From IMG/VR virus record IMGVR_UViG_3300042731_008294, positions 1-45,135 of that record: a stretch of DNA of 45,135 nt; one strand, written 5' to 3'. The notes under the pieces were generated by a model. That model searched no databases. It saw nothing but the letters and a program-made list of their open reading frames with translations, and had not been told where the DNA came from. Origin of the DNA: a virus. Of this stretch, positions 7,418-15,793 are shown in pieces. Every line of letters begins with the position of its first letter. The stretch's first letter is position 1. The translations under genes and the position numbers were made by a program.

Positions 7418-8656
7418 TATTTTTCTCTTGAAAATATCATGAAACATATTTCTGTAATTTTCAGCTTGCTTTTCCCATGTCCAATTTTCTAATACTGTCT
7501 TTCTTGCATTGTTACCCATTCTTATTAACTCATCTCTATTTTCCTGAAAATATTTGATCTTCTTTACATACTCTCCTATTTTTCTTTCAACTATAAAGCC
7601 ATTATAACCGTCTTTAATGAATTCAGGCATATTTCCAATTTGATTTGATATTATAGGTCTTCCACATGCTGCTGCTTCCAATGCAGGATTAGGTGTACCA
7701 TCTTCAATGGAAGCAACTACAAAAACATCCATTTTATTATATATATCTGGCATTTCTTTATGTGGTATTCTATCTTTCCACGTCTTTAAATTAGTAACAC
7801 TCTTTGCATTACATGATTTTATTGCAGGTAGGATAAATTCTCTTTGTCCTTTTACAGGACATTCTTTCCCAACATGACCAACAATTAATTCACTATTTCT
7901 TTTAATTGGTTCTATAGGTCTAAATAATTCTTCATCAACACCATTGGGAATATAATATGCCTTTTTAAATCCCATATCATGAAGCTCTTTTAAAAGCATT
8001 TTACTGTTAGCATGATGGTGTCCTGCTAATCTCATTTTAGGAAATATAACATTTTTACGTCTATGAGCAGTGATTCCAGTTATTTTTTTATGTTTTGGAA
8101 CTCTATATAAAAAATCAATATATGAAAATCCATATGAAAAATAAAGATCATATGCATTCTGATTTATTCTATTGGTAGGTTGACAACCATCACCTAAGAC
8201 ACATTTAATATCAATTCTAAAATCCTCAGAAAGATATTTTTTAAGATAGTGAGATTTAATCCACCACGCCCATCCCATTACGTCACATATAAATAATATT
8301 TTTGGTTTATAATCTAATGGAACTGTGATGTGTTTCTTTTTGGTATCCATATCTTTTTGGTTTCTTGGCATACCAATATTTTTACCTTTATCTTCAGATA
8401 AACCCTTGATAATTGTCTTTTTTTTGAGTTTTGGATTAGCTTTAAGGATGGAATTTACCTTTTCTTCAAGTAAACTTCTTTCTCTTTTTGATTTATTACT
8501 ATGTTCTCTATTTTTAATCTTCCGAATAATATTTTTTATAGTAACAAGTTTTGTTTCACTTAACCTATAAATATTTTCTGCTTTATCTTCAGAAAATCCA
8601 AGGTATTCTTTAACGTCTTTTTTTAATTGTTCGATTTCTATATTATTCATAAACAA
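7394..8656 (-). CDS. GT4-family (GT-B) glycosyltransferase with helical N-terminal extension
   Basis: 420 residues. Residues 1 to about 105 form a basic, helix-rich extension (KNIIRKIKNREHSNKSKRER) not needed for catalysis. The rest is GT-B: KILFICDVMGWAWWIKS opens the acceptor domain, and PNGVDEELFRP, GHVGKECPVKGQREF, MDVFVVASIEDGTPNPAL and EAAACGRPIISNQIGNMP mark the donor domain with the EX7E-like site. It is a paralogue of the gene at 2977-4056. Its C-terminal codons (EKPILKS) lie in repeat copy A, and the same codons recur as a non-coding remnant at 23621-23640. The start overlaps the next gene by 10 bp. Confidence 0.85.
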   Translation of the reverse strand: MFMNNIEIEQLKKDVKEYLGFSEDKAENIYRLSETKLVTIKNIIRKIKNREHSNKSKRERSLLEEKVNSILKANPKLKKKTIIKGLSEDKGKNIGMPRNQKDMDTKKKHITVPLDYKPKILFICDVMGWAWWIKSHYLKKYLSEDFRIDIKCVLGDGCQPTNRINQNAYDLYFSYGFSYIDFLYRVPKHKKITGITAHRRKNVIFPKMRLAGHHHANSKMLLKELHDMGFKKAYYIPNGVDEELFRPIEPIKRNSELIVGHVGKECPVKGQREFILPAIKSCNAKSVTNLKTWKDRIPHKEMPDIYNKMDVFVVASIEDGTPNPALEAAACGRPIISNQIGNMPEFIKDGYNGFIVERKIGEYVKKIKYFQENRDELIRMGNNARKTVLENWTWEKQAENYRNMFHDIFKRKIEKPILKS

Positions 8657-9501
8657 TTCCCTATAATATGTGAAGCATGATCAACAGTAAATTCACTCCA
8701 CTCAGTTTTTATTCTATCAAATATTTCTTCTATTATAACATTTTTCACCCTTCCATATAAGGAAACATAATACTCCATCTCCTTTATATTTGAGACTATA
8801 AGCCCCTTAAACATTCCCTGAAAGTATTTATGTTTTTCAGGTAGCAATGGAAGACAACCTAAGTTCATTGCATAAAAAATTAATGGATTTAGATAACCCA
8901 TTTGATAGCATTGTAATTGATCAATAGCAACTGTAAACATGCCTTCATTAAATATAGGAATATTATTCTCTAATAAAATAAGACCATTTTTCTTATAATC
9001 TTCTTTTTTGAAATCAGTTATTTTTAAACTTGAATAGGCAACTTTCATATCAGGAAAAAGTCTTGCAAAATCCTTAAACCAAAATTCAAATTCCTTTAAC
9101 TGATATTCAATATTAGGATATGAATATACCACATCATAATTTCTATCTTCATCATCAATTAATATATCAAAATTAGATATCCATTCAGGTAAATATTCGA
9201 ATCCATATCTAACACTACATAAAACAGGTTCAAACAGTCTAACATTAAATTTCTTAACCCATTCAACCTCTTTGGATGTAAGAGACATATACCTATCAAA
9301 TATAACAATAGGTATTTCTTTAATAAACTTCTGCAATAAAGATGCTTGTTTAACCCAAATATCTTCATTTGCAGAAGTTTTAGCAACCCAATCTATAAAG
9401 AGACCATCAACATCTACATCTATATTATCTTCTATAATAATATGAGGTTTGAATTTATCAAGAAACACATCATCAACATTTTTTGATAGTATACCTATCA
9501 T
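8647..9501 (-). CDS. Putative glycosyltransferase-like protein, 284 aa
   Basis: No strong family signature. The C-terminal half (LNPLIFYAMNLGCLPLLPEK, then GLIVSNIKEMEYYV and a helical finish DHASHIIGN) has the look of the donor domain of GT-B enzymes, in which a helix after FYAMNLGCLPLL holds the nucleotide sugar. The N-terminal half has Rossmann-like strands (IPIVIFDRYMSL, YDVVYSYPN). It overlaps the GT4 gene by 10 bp and shares an end base with the next gene upstream, so it belongs to the same operon. A sugar-transfer role is inferred mostly from context. Confidence 0.5.
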   Translation of the reverse strand: MIGILSKNVDDVFLDKFKPHIIIEDNIDVDVDGLFIDWVAKTSANEDIWVKQASLLQKFIKEIPIVIFDRYMSLTSKEVEWVKKFNVRLFEPVLCSVRYGFEYLPEWISNFDILIDDEDRNYDVVYSYPNIEYQLKEFEFWFKDFARLFPDMKVAYSSLKITDFKKEDYKKNGLILLENNIPIFNEGMFTVAIDQLQCYQMGYLNPLIFYAMNLGCLPLLPEKHKYFQGMFKGLIVSNIKEMEYYVSLYGRVKNVIIEEIFDRIKTEWSEFTVDHASHIIGNCL

Positions 9502-9902
9502 TATTCATCCTTTGAAATAATACTTTTCTTTTTACCTGTTGTAGTAATTTTCTTCTTATTTTCTTTTAATAAAGAATCATAGTCTTCTTTTTTAACTACT
9601 TTACCTTCAAGTATAGAAGTTTTCAGAACTGCATCTTTTACAGCTTCACTCATTGTATGAATAGGCCCCTCAAATGCTACTTCATGAGTTCTCATACCTT
9701 TGAATCCTTTTACACTTGTTCTTGCAAACTTTACAAGAGTCTGTACAGCTTCATCACTAGAATAAGCCATAACACCCGCAATGTAATTCTGATCTTTTGT
9801 AGAACCTTGAACATCCATTTCATATTTGATCTTATAAAGACCAATACCTCTTACTGTTTTAAAATTATCAGGTTTTTGTTCTTCTTCAACATTCATTAAC
9901 AT
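9501..9902 (-). CDS. Hypothetical protein, 133 aa
   Basis: Not recognised. A beta-rich N-terminal half (GIGLYKIKYEMDVQG, NYIAGVMAYSSDEAVQTL) is followed by a Lys/Thr-rich tail (KKKITTTGKKK). AGGGGGA lies about 9 nt before the first ATG, which favours that start over the ATG two codons later. The domain resembles small phage proteins that follow recombination genes, but no homology is claimed. It lies between the nucleotide-metabolism/recombination genes and the sugar island. Confidence 0.55.
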   Translation of the reverse strand: MLMNVEEEQKPDNFKTVRGIGLYKIKYEMDVQGSTKDQNYIAGVMAYSSDEAVQTLVKFARTSVKGFKGMRTHEVAFEGPIHTMSEAVKDAVLKTSILEGKVVKKEDYDSLLKENKKKITTTGKKKSIISKDE

Positions 9903-9906
9903 AATA

Positions 9907-10137
9907 TTAATCCCCCTTGATTAAATCTTTTTCAAGCATGTCAAATACAGGCCCATATTCAATATGCCTTCCATTCTTATTCATTACTACAAAATATGAT
10001 ATCTCTTGGCCTATTTTTTTATTTTGTTTTTGAGCTATCATATTTGTTCCATAAAGAAAATAATCATGAACTTCCAACTTATCCATTTCTTCTTCTTCTG
10101 TTATTTCAATCATTTTTTTCCAATCTGATTCTATCAT
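9907..10137 (-). CDS. Hypothetical protein, 76 aa
   Basis: A small acidic-to-neutral protein beginning MIESDWKKMIEITEEEEMD. Its start overlaps the stop of the MazG-like gene in an ATGA, which supports real translation by coupling. No motif is recognised. Confidence 0.5.
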   Translation of the reverse strand: MIESDWKKMIEITEEEEMDKLEVHDYFLYGTNMIAQKQNKKIGQEISYFVVMNKNGRHIEYGPVFDMLEKDLIKGD

Positions 10138-10505
10138 CTTATATCTCCATCACCATGAATCTTTTCTCTTTTCTTTCTTGATTGTAACTTATCAACATTC
10201 ATCAAAGCTACTTGATCAAATTTCACTCCAAGATGAGAACAAAGTCTTGCCATATACCACATCATATCTCCCATCTCAAGAATAACAGCTTTCTTTCTTT
10301 CTTCTGTCATTTCGCCATAATCATCTCTGAAAAGCTTCTTTATTTTTTCTAATAATTCTCCTGTTTCCCCACCAATACCAAGAACATAATACATCCATCC
10401 CGGTTTCAGATTATCTTGAGCAGAAGTTCCAACATCTGTCTTAGCACATTCATTTTGATACTCCTTAAAAGTCATTATTCTACTTCCATCAAAATCAGTT
10501 ATCAT
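10134..10505 (-). CDS. MazG-like nucleotide pyrophosphohydrolase
   Basis: 123 residues. The all-alpha NTP-PPase signature is visible: GGETGELLEKIKKLF (Glu47, Glu50) and VILEMGDMMWYMARL (Glu77, Asp80), the acidic groups that hold magnesium, followed by NVDKLQSRKKREKIHGDGD, the usual MazG ending. These enzymes hydrolyse NTPs or dNTPs to monophosphates and pyrophosphate; in phages they are thought to adjust nucleotide pools or alarmones. The first ATG has AAGGGG 7 nt upstream and is preferred over the one ten codons in. It overlaps the recA-like gene by 11 bp. Confidence 0.85.
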   Translation of the reverse strand: MITDFDGSRIMTFKEYQNECAKTDVGTSAQDNLKPGWMYYVLGIGGETGELLEKIKKLFRDDYGEMTEERKKAVILEMGDMMWYMARLCSHLGVKFDQVALMNVDKLQSRKKREKIHGDGDIR

Positions 10506-11610
10506 CTTTTTTCCCCTTTATCTTTTTTGGTTCTTTAATTTTCTGTTCTGTTTGAATCAATTCCTCTGCTTCTTCTGCTTCCTTATTGTAAGTTGAATAA
10601 CCTGTACTTTCAAGCCAAATATCAATATCATCTAAGATTTCAGGGAATTCCTCAAGATTTTTCATTGAATTCAACTTACCTTGTCCTAATCTTTCGCCTT
10701 TATATGAATACCATGAACCTGATTTTTCAATTATTTCAGCTTCAACAGCAAGATCAAGAACACCCGCAAAAGGTCTAACACCATCAACATAATCAATCAT
10801 TACTGTTGCATCTTGGAAAGGTGGATAACCTCTATTCTTTATTGTAGTAGCTACAATACGATTTCCTATAACGGGGTCTTCCTGATTCTTTCGTTTCTCC
10901 CCACCTTCTTTATAGATAGCATATTTCCTCAATGTAACAAGTATACTTGGTAATAATCTCATTGCATTACCACCACCAATCTTTTCAGAATGATATTTAT
11001 CATTCGGGTCTCCATAATAATGACCTGTTGTGATACCAATTGAGTTTTGTGCAATACAAATATTAAGATATAATTTTAACATCTGTTTAATTTCTCTTTG
11101 CAGTAACCCTTGATCTGCTTTTGGATCACCTTCTAATGCATCATGATATGCTTTTAACCTCTGGATACCACCAACTGAATCAAGACCAATAACCAAATCT
11201 TTCTCACCTGTTTCTTTGATCTGAGCTAAAACAGGCATAATTTCATCAATCCAAGGTGTATATACATAAAATAGCTCATCCGTATTCAAGCCCCATCTCT
11301 TACAAAAATCATTATCACATCCACCTTCAGTATCTATAATAATAGCTTTTTTACCTTGTTGTTGAGCATTAACCATACATAATACCATAAAAGAACTTTT
11401 CATGGTATGTTCAGGCCCAATAATACCCATAAGATTCCTTGATTTGATACCATGTCTTAATTTACCACTTAGAATTCGATTTAGATCATAGCATGGTGTC
11501 ATGATATCAAATCTTTTTGATGCAATCTCACTTTCAGACATTATAGATGAATGAACACCTTTTACATTTTTATTAATTTTATCTTGTAAGTCCTTAAAAA
11601 AATCTGGCAT
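10495..11610 (-). CDS. uvsX: UvsX/RecA-type recombinase
   Basis: 371 residues, the usual length of the T4 UvsX group. Walker A is GPEHTMKS (65-72), with Met in place of the second Gly; T4 UvsX also lacks that Gly. The catalytic Glu is in IIIDTEGG (Glu95) and Walker B ends in LVIGLDSVGG (Asp144). A GGNAMRLLPSILVTLRK stretch corresponds to the DNA-binding loop 2 region. The C-terminus is acidic then basic (EAEEAEELIQ, KKIKGKKDD), as in RecA-like tails. It forms filaments on ssDNA and drives strand exchange in recombination-dependent replication, together with the adjacent Mre11-Rad50 protein. A strong AGGGGGA SD precedes the ATG, and a TATAAATA motif lies 19-26 nt upstream. Confidence 0.9.
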   Translation of the reverse strand: MPDFFKDLQDKINKNVKGVHSSIMSESEIASKRFDIMTPCYDLNRILSGKLRHGIKSRNLMGIIGPEHTMKSSFMVLCMVNAQQQGKKAIIIDTEGGCDNDFCKRWGLNTDELFYVYTPWIDEIMPVLAQIKETGEKDLVIGLDSVGGIQRLKAYHDALEGDPKADQGLLQREIKQMLKLYLNICIAQNSIGITTGHYYGDPNDKYHSEKIGGGNAMRLLPSILVTLRKYAIYKEGGEKRKNQEDPVIGNRIVATTIKNRGYPPFQDATVMIDYVDGVRPFAGVLDLAVEAEIIEKSGSWYSYKGERLGQGKLNSMKNLEEFPEILDDIDIWLESTGYSTYNKEAEEAEELIQTEQKIKEPKKIKGKKDDN

Positions 11611-11628
11611 ATTACATCCCCCTAATAT

Positions 11629-11636
11629 TATTTATA
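11629..11636 (-). promoter_or_regulatory. T4-type late promoter motif TATAAATA upstream of uvsX-like gene
   Basis: An exact TATAAATA on the minus strand in the 42-bp gap between the release-factor-like gene and uvsX. Transcription would start near 11623 and leave a short leader carrying the SD. A gp55-like factor is encoded nearby. The motif is expected several times by chance in such AT-rich DNA, so only its intergenic position supports it. Confidence 0.45.
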
Positions 11637-11652
11637 AAATTTTTTCAAAAAA

Positions 11653-12012
11653 TCATTTAAGAGCACAATATGTCTCCCATCCTTGCTTTCCTTTGACCTC
11701 AATTTTAAGGTTTTCAGGTCTCATTTGTTCTTCAACTTTTTCTTCTAAACGCTTACCCTCTATTACTTCAAGAGCTTTTCTATTCAACCAAAGCTTGAAC
11801 TCCTTACTATCTGTCAACCGTCTAAGTGCTTCTTTTTTATTCTGATATTGGTGTCTATAATTTCGGCATTCTCCCCTTGCACCTGATTCTTCATGAATAA
11901 TTCTAACACCACTAGATACTTTATTTTGATTTTGACCACCCTTCCCACCTGCTCTAAATGTTTGAATCTTAAAATCTTTTTTCTGAACTGAAAATAATAA
12001 TTCTTTTTTCAT
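11653..12012 (-). CDS. GGQ-domain peptide release factor-like protein (ArfB/RF-1 domain type)
   Basis: 119 residues, consisting essentially of domain 3 of class I release factors. FRAGGKGGQNQNKVSSGVRI contains the GGQ (25-27) that triggers peptidyl-tRNA hydrolysis, then IIHEESGA, a RNYRHQYQNKKEALRRL segment and a basic helical tail. It lacks the codon-recognition domains of RF1/RF2, like ArfB (YaeJ) and RF-H type proteins, so it may free stalled ribosomes or act as a peptidyl-tRNA hydrolase. The tail is not the typical ArfB KxxR-rich one, so which subfamily applies is open. It lies between the Mre11-Rad50 and uvsX genes. Confidence 0.85.
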   Translation of the reverse strand: MKKELLFSVQKKDFKIQTFRAGGKGGQNQNKVSSGVRIIHEESGARGECRNYRHQYQNKKEALRRLTDSKEFKLWLNRKALEVIEGKRLEEKVEEQMRPENLKIEVKGKQGWETYCALK

Positions 12013-12024
12013 TACCTATCTTCC

Positions 12025-15000
12025 TTAATATACTATCTCTGAAAACCCATCTTTCTTCACAGCTTTATATAGATAATCTATAAGGTCTCCATCAATCTCA
12101 TCTCGATGTGATATAACAAAAATCTTACCATCAAACTCTTTTTGTTTGAATTTTATAATTTTCATTAATTCATGAATTCCTCTTGCATCAATACTTGAGT
12201 CCAATAATTCATCGAGCACCAATAAATCAGGAAAAATACCTGCTTGACTCCTTGAAACATCAAGTAAAGATAACTGTAGAGAAATATCAATTCCCCTTCT
12301 TTCTCCCCCGGATAGATTACCATATGTGGCATTTCGAATACCCGGCCCTTTAATATCCACATCTAACCACTTATCAATCTTGACATAGAATCCATAGTTG
12401 ACCTCAGATAGATAATAGTTTACCTGTTTATTGAGGAATGGCATGATCTGTTTAATGGTATATTGTTTAATGTTCTCATCTTTTAATATATCTTTAATAG
12501 CATTTAAATAATCGGAAATATCCTTAAATTTTAATACTGTTTTACTTAAAGATTCTTTCTTGTCTTTTGCCTTTTCAATATCATCATTCTGATCATCAAT
12601 CATTTTTTGTAATGATTCTATATGTTTCTGATCTGATTTAGCTTCGGATTCAGCTAACTCTAATTCACGCTTCTTGGTACTTATGGTTGATTGTTCTCTT
12701 ACTAAATCAGTAAGCTTATTCTTAAGAGCTTCCAATTCTGTCTTATGTTTTTCACTCTTTTCATTATACTTAACCAATGCTTCCTGCATCTTCTCAATAT
12801 TAGAATTTTTTTCATCTCTAAGTTCATCAGCCTTTTCTTCTGAACCTGCTTCTTTAATTTGATTCTCAAGTCTATATAATTTTTCTTTAGCATTGTCAAG
12901 AGTTGATTTTTTATCTCTAACCGCTTTAAGATCATCCATGATAGATTGTTTTTCAGCCTTAACAGCAAACAATTTATTACTTTTTTTAGTAACATTTTTC
13001 TTGATGGTTGTTCGTTCCTTTTTATAATGATCTTGTGGGTCTTTTACATCCTGTCCACATGTTGGGCAAACACCTGTTTTTAATTGTTCGAGATTCTTTT
13101 CAACAGTTTCTAATTCTGTATTAAGTTTAACCAAATCCTTTTCTATATCTGATTGTTCAACAAATTTTTTATCAAAATCATTTGATAATCTATCTTCTTC
13201 TTTCGTTAATTTTTTTAAATTTTCTTGAATCTTCTCTATCTTTCCCGTTTCTTCTTGAATCTTCTCTATCTTTCCTTGTATTTCTTTATTTTTCTTTCTT
13301 TGTTCTTCAAGTTTTTCAATTTGCTTAATTTCCCTTTCTAAGTGACTTATTTCAGCATCTAATCTAGCTTTCCATTTCTCAAACTGAAGCGTAACCTTTT
13401 GAAATTTTTCTTCCTTTTCATTTATCTTAATATTAAGGGATTCAGTTTCTTCCTGAAGATTAGGATTTGATTCCAAAAGTCTTTCATATTCCTCTTTGAT
13501 CTCATTTACTTTTTCAATAGTTTCTTGCTTACTCTTAATCTCTAATTGAAATTTAATCTTTAATCTTTTACAAGATTCAATCTTTTCATTTATAGATTCG
13601 ATATCGGTATTGATCTTATATTCTTTATCGGATAATCCTCTTAGCTTTTCATTACATAGCTTATTCATTTCAGAATAAATTTCAAGACCAAACATTCTCT
13701 CAAGAAATACTCTTTTGTCTCCTTTTTTCATGTTCATGATACTTCCTGAGTTGTTCACATTCGAATGAATCAAGCTCATGAATGTCTTAACATCCATACC
13801 AAATATGTCTTCCTCAAACATATTTTGATAATCTTTATTGTGAGCATCTTTATCTATTAATTCACCATCTTTATAGATTTCAAGCTTATTAGGTTTAAGA
13901 CCCCTCATAATTTCATACATTGTATCATTTATTTTAAATCTAAAACAAACTGAACAATTCTTTTTATTTTTCCAATTAGGTATTTGAGACTGATTAATAT
14001 CTCTTGCAGTTTTTCCGAACAGAGCAAATGGAATAGTCTCAAGGAAGGATGATTTCCCTGCTCCATTACTCTTTCCCTTATCCATATCAATACCTGTTAC
14101 AAAATTAACCCCTTTATGAAGATTTACATCTTGCCATTTACTACCAAACGATAGAAAATTTTGAAACCCAACAGAAGCACATTCAATTTTTGTTCCTTCA
14201 GCCGATCTAATTTTAGATTCTCCTTGTCCTGCTTCCTTCATTAACTTCATAAACATAGCTTTCAATGTGATAATGTTTATATTAGTTGGAAAGGTTTTAT
14301 CATCAATATAAGAATTAACAATCTTCTCTTTAGTGTCACAAATCGTTACCTCATCTGTCTCATCATTTGTTTCAATATTGGCATAATTAATTGAATATAA
14401 AAATGGTTCACATTTCAATACCTCATCAATAATCTTCTGATTTGAATTACTTCCAAAATCCTCTGTAAATACTATTCTAACCACATTACCCTTAATTTTA
14501 TCCTCATCCATATAAAATTTTAACCAATTATCATCTGATGGTTTAGATGTTGTATTTAACTTGACAAACTTTGGGGCTTTCTCATAATTAACAAACTTGA
14601 GATGCCCCTTATCATTATCAAACACATGAAATCCTCTAATACCACCTGCATCATGAAAAGTTTGTCCATATGGAGCACCAAGATATGTTACATTATGATT
14701 ACTTGAAGGTGTATGGAAGTGTCCTGAATAAACTCTATCAAAATCTTTAAATAATGCTTTATCCAATCCATTCTTACATTTATATGAATCATTCATATGA
14801 AACCCATTAATAGCAAAATGACCCATGCAATATCTAACATTTTTAATTTGAGTTTTTGTAGGCATTTCACCCCAAGGAACAAACATTATATTATCTAATT
14901 TTGTAATCTCATCAATTACAGTAATATGATTATATTTGTTAAATAATTCTAATGTGTTAGGATGAATTGTATTTTTATAATAGCAATCATGATTGCCCAC

Positions 15001-15243
15001 TATTATATAGGTATGAAGGTCTCTTAATCCCAAAACCTTTCCAATTCTATGAGCAACATTTTGTGTTTTGGTGTTAAGACTTTTTCGATTATCAAAGAAA
15101 TCTCCTAAATGAATTATCTCTTTGATATTATTTTCAATACAATATTTTACGATGTATTTAAAAAAAGAAAGAACTATATCTAACCATGCATCAGCATCAG
15201 AATATAATCCTAAATGTGTATCTGTAACAAGTAATCTTTTCAC
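12025..15243 (-). CDS. Fused Mre11-Rad50 (gp47-gp46/SbcD-SbcC) recombination nuclease-ATPase
   Basis: 1072 residues in one uninterrupted frame. Residues 1 to about 340 are an Mre11/SbcD calcineurin-type nuclease: DTH (Asp8, His10), GDFFDNR (Asp48), GNHD (Asn84, His85), GHF (His142) and GHFH (His175, His177). From about 353 a complete Rad50/SbcC follows: Walker A GKSNGAGKSS (390-399), a long coiled coil, a CPTCGQ zinc hook near 725, a second coiled coil, the LSGGERRG signature near 978 and Walker B LLVLDELLDSS near 1010. In T4 and bacteria these are two proteins from adjacent genes. Its role is DNA end processing for recombination and recombination-dependent replication, and possibly host DNA breakdown. 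The start is GTG (15241-15243) with AAGGAG 5 nt upstream. Confidence 0.93.
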   Translation of the reverse strand: MKRLLVTDTHLGLYSDADAWLDIVLSFFKYIVKYCIENNIKEIIHLGDFFDNRKSLNTKTQNVAHRIGKVLGLRDLHTYIIVGNHDCYYKNTIHPNTLELFNKYNHITVIDEITKLDNIMFVPWGEMPTKTQIKNVRYCMGHFAINGFHMNDSYKCKNGLDKALFKDFDRVYSGHFHTPSSNHNVTYLGAPYGQTFHDAGGIRGFHVFDNDKGHLKFVNYEKAPKFVKLNTTSKPSDDNWLKFYMDEDKIKGNVVRIVFTEDFGSNSNQKIIDEVLKCEPFLYSINYANIETNDETDEVTICDTKEKIVNSYIDDKTFPTNINIITLKAMFMKLMKEAGQGESKIRSAEGTKIECASVGFQNFLSFGSKWQDVNLHKGVNFVTGIDMDKGKSNGAGKSSFLETIPFALFGKTARDINQSQIPNWKNKKNCSVCFRFKINDTMYEIMRGLKPNKLEIYKDGELIDKDAHNKDYQNMFEEDIFGMDVKTFMSLIHSNVNNSGSIMNMKKGDKRVFLERMFGLEIYSEMNKLCNEKLRGLSDKEYKINTDIESINEKIESCKRLKIKFQLEIKSKQETIEKVNEIKEEYERLLESNPNLQEETESLNIKINEKEEKFQKVTLQFEKWKARLDAEISHLEREIKQIEKLEEQRKKNKEIQGKIEKIQEETGKIEKIQENLKKLTKEEDRLSNDFDKKFVEQSDIEKDLVKLNTELETVEKNLEQLKTGVCPTCGQDVKDPQDHYKKERTTIKKNVTKKSNKLFAVKAEKQSIMDDLKAVRDKKSTLDNAKEKLYRLENQIKEAGSEEKADELRDEKNSNIEKMQEALVKYNEKSEKHKTELEALKNKLTDLVREQSTISTKKRELELAESEAKSDQKHIESLQKMIDDQNDDIEKAKDKKESLSKTVLKFKDISDYLNAIKDILKDENIKQYTIKQIMPFLNKQVNYYLSEVNYGFYVKIDKWLDVDIKGPGIRNATYGNLSGGERRGIDISLQLSLLDVSRSQAGIFPDLLVLDELLDSSIDARGIHELMKIIKFKQKEFDGKIFVISHRDEIDGDLIDYLYKAVKKDGFSEIVY

Positions 15244-15257
15244 AATTTCTCCTTTTT

Positions 15258-15734
15258 TTAAACTACTTTATCTCTTGATCTATCTTCCATTTTCTTTTTT
15301 CCTTTTTTCTTTTTCTTGTTTCCTCTAATTACCTGATAATCTATTCCACATACATCAAAATATGAAAAATCACTATCATCATAACCAACTTCAGGTATAA
15401 TAGTTTCTAAATTTTTATAACAAATATCTTTAATAGTTGAATGTTTCTTTTGTTTGGCTATATAATTAAGAAATGAATTGTGAATTATTCTTGAAAAATA
15501 CGCAAATGGATTAGGATTATCAATATTTACATCAAAATTATGCATATATTTTAAACATGTTAAAACAGCATCACATTGCATATCGTCTTTCCAAGAATAA
15601 CCTGCAAAAGACCCCCTTTCAGAATATCTTTTTGCAAGTAACAATAACATATTACCTAAATTTTCTGTCTTTCTTCCTGTTTCTTTATATATAACTATTT
15701 CTTTTAACAACTTCTCATTATTAATATAATTCAT
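15258..15734 (-). CDS. T4 gp55-like late-transcription sigma factor
   Basis: 158 residues. The central part (MLLLLAKRYSERGSFAGYSW, DDMQCDAVLTCLKYMHNFD, NPFAYFSRIIHNSFLNYIAKQKK) matches the gp55 core, a reduced sigma region 2 that binds RNA polymerase and reads TATAAATA late promoters. T4 gp55 ends in a sliding-clamp binding motif; here the tail is basic (KKKKKGKKKMED), and an acidic aromatic stretch (DDSDFSYFD) lies about 30 residues before the end. The clamp contact may therefore be moved or missing. It is the first gene after a 60-bp gap containing an extended -10 promoter, and it precedes the Mre11-Rad50 gene by 14 bp. Confidence 0.88.
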   Translation of the reverse strand: MNYINNEKLLKEIVIYKETGRKTENLGNMLLLLAKRYSERGSFAGYSWKDDMQCDAVLTCLKYMHNFDVNIDNPNPFAYFSRIIHNSFLNYIAKQKKHSTIKDICYKNLETIIPEVGYDDSDFSYFDVCGIDYQVIRGNKKKKKGKKKMEDRSRDKVV

Positions 15735-15756
15735 ATTCTCACCTAATTTATATCAC

Positions 15757-15765
15757 ATTATATCA
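15757..15765 (-). promoter_or_regulatory. Extended -10 host-type promoter for the gp55-like gene
   Basis: The minus strand reads TGATATAAT, a perfect TGn-TATAAT extended -10, 23 nt before the ATG of the late sigma gene. No good -35 is seen at 17 bp, as is usual for extended -10 promoters. A factor needed to start late transcription would be expected to be made by host polymerase, which fits. Confidence 0.5.
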
Positions 15766-15793
15766 TACTTTAATCAAAATCTTTACAAAAAAA

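Noticed and set aside
8731-8740. TGTTATAAT match on the minus strand
   Set aside because: Inside the 284-aa coding region with no gene start downstream; treated as chance.
15735-15793. Possible tRNA or other structural RNA in gaps between genes
   Set aside because: None of the gaps, including this one and 41767-42111, shows a cloverleaf, a CCA end or anticodon-arm pattern that I could find by eye.
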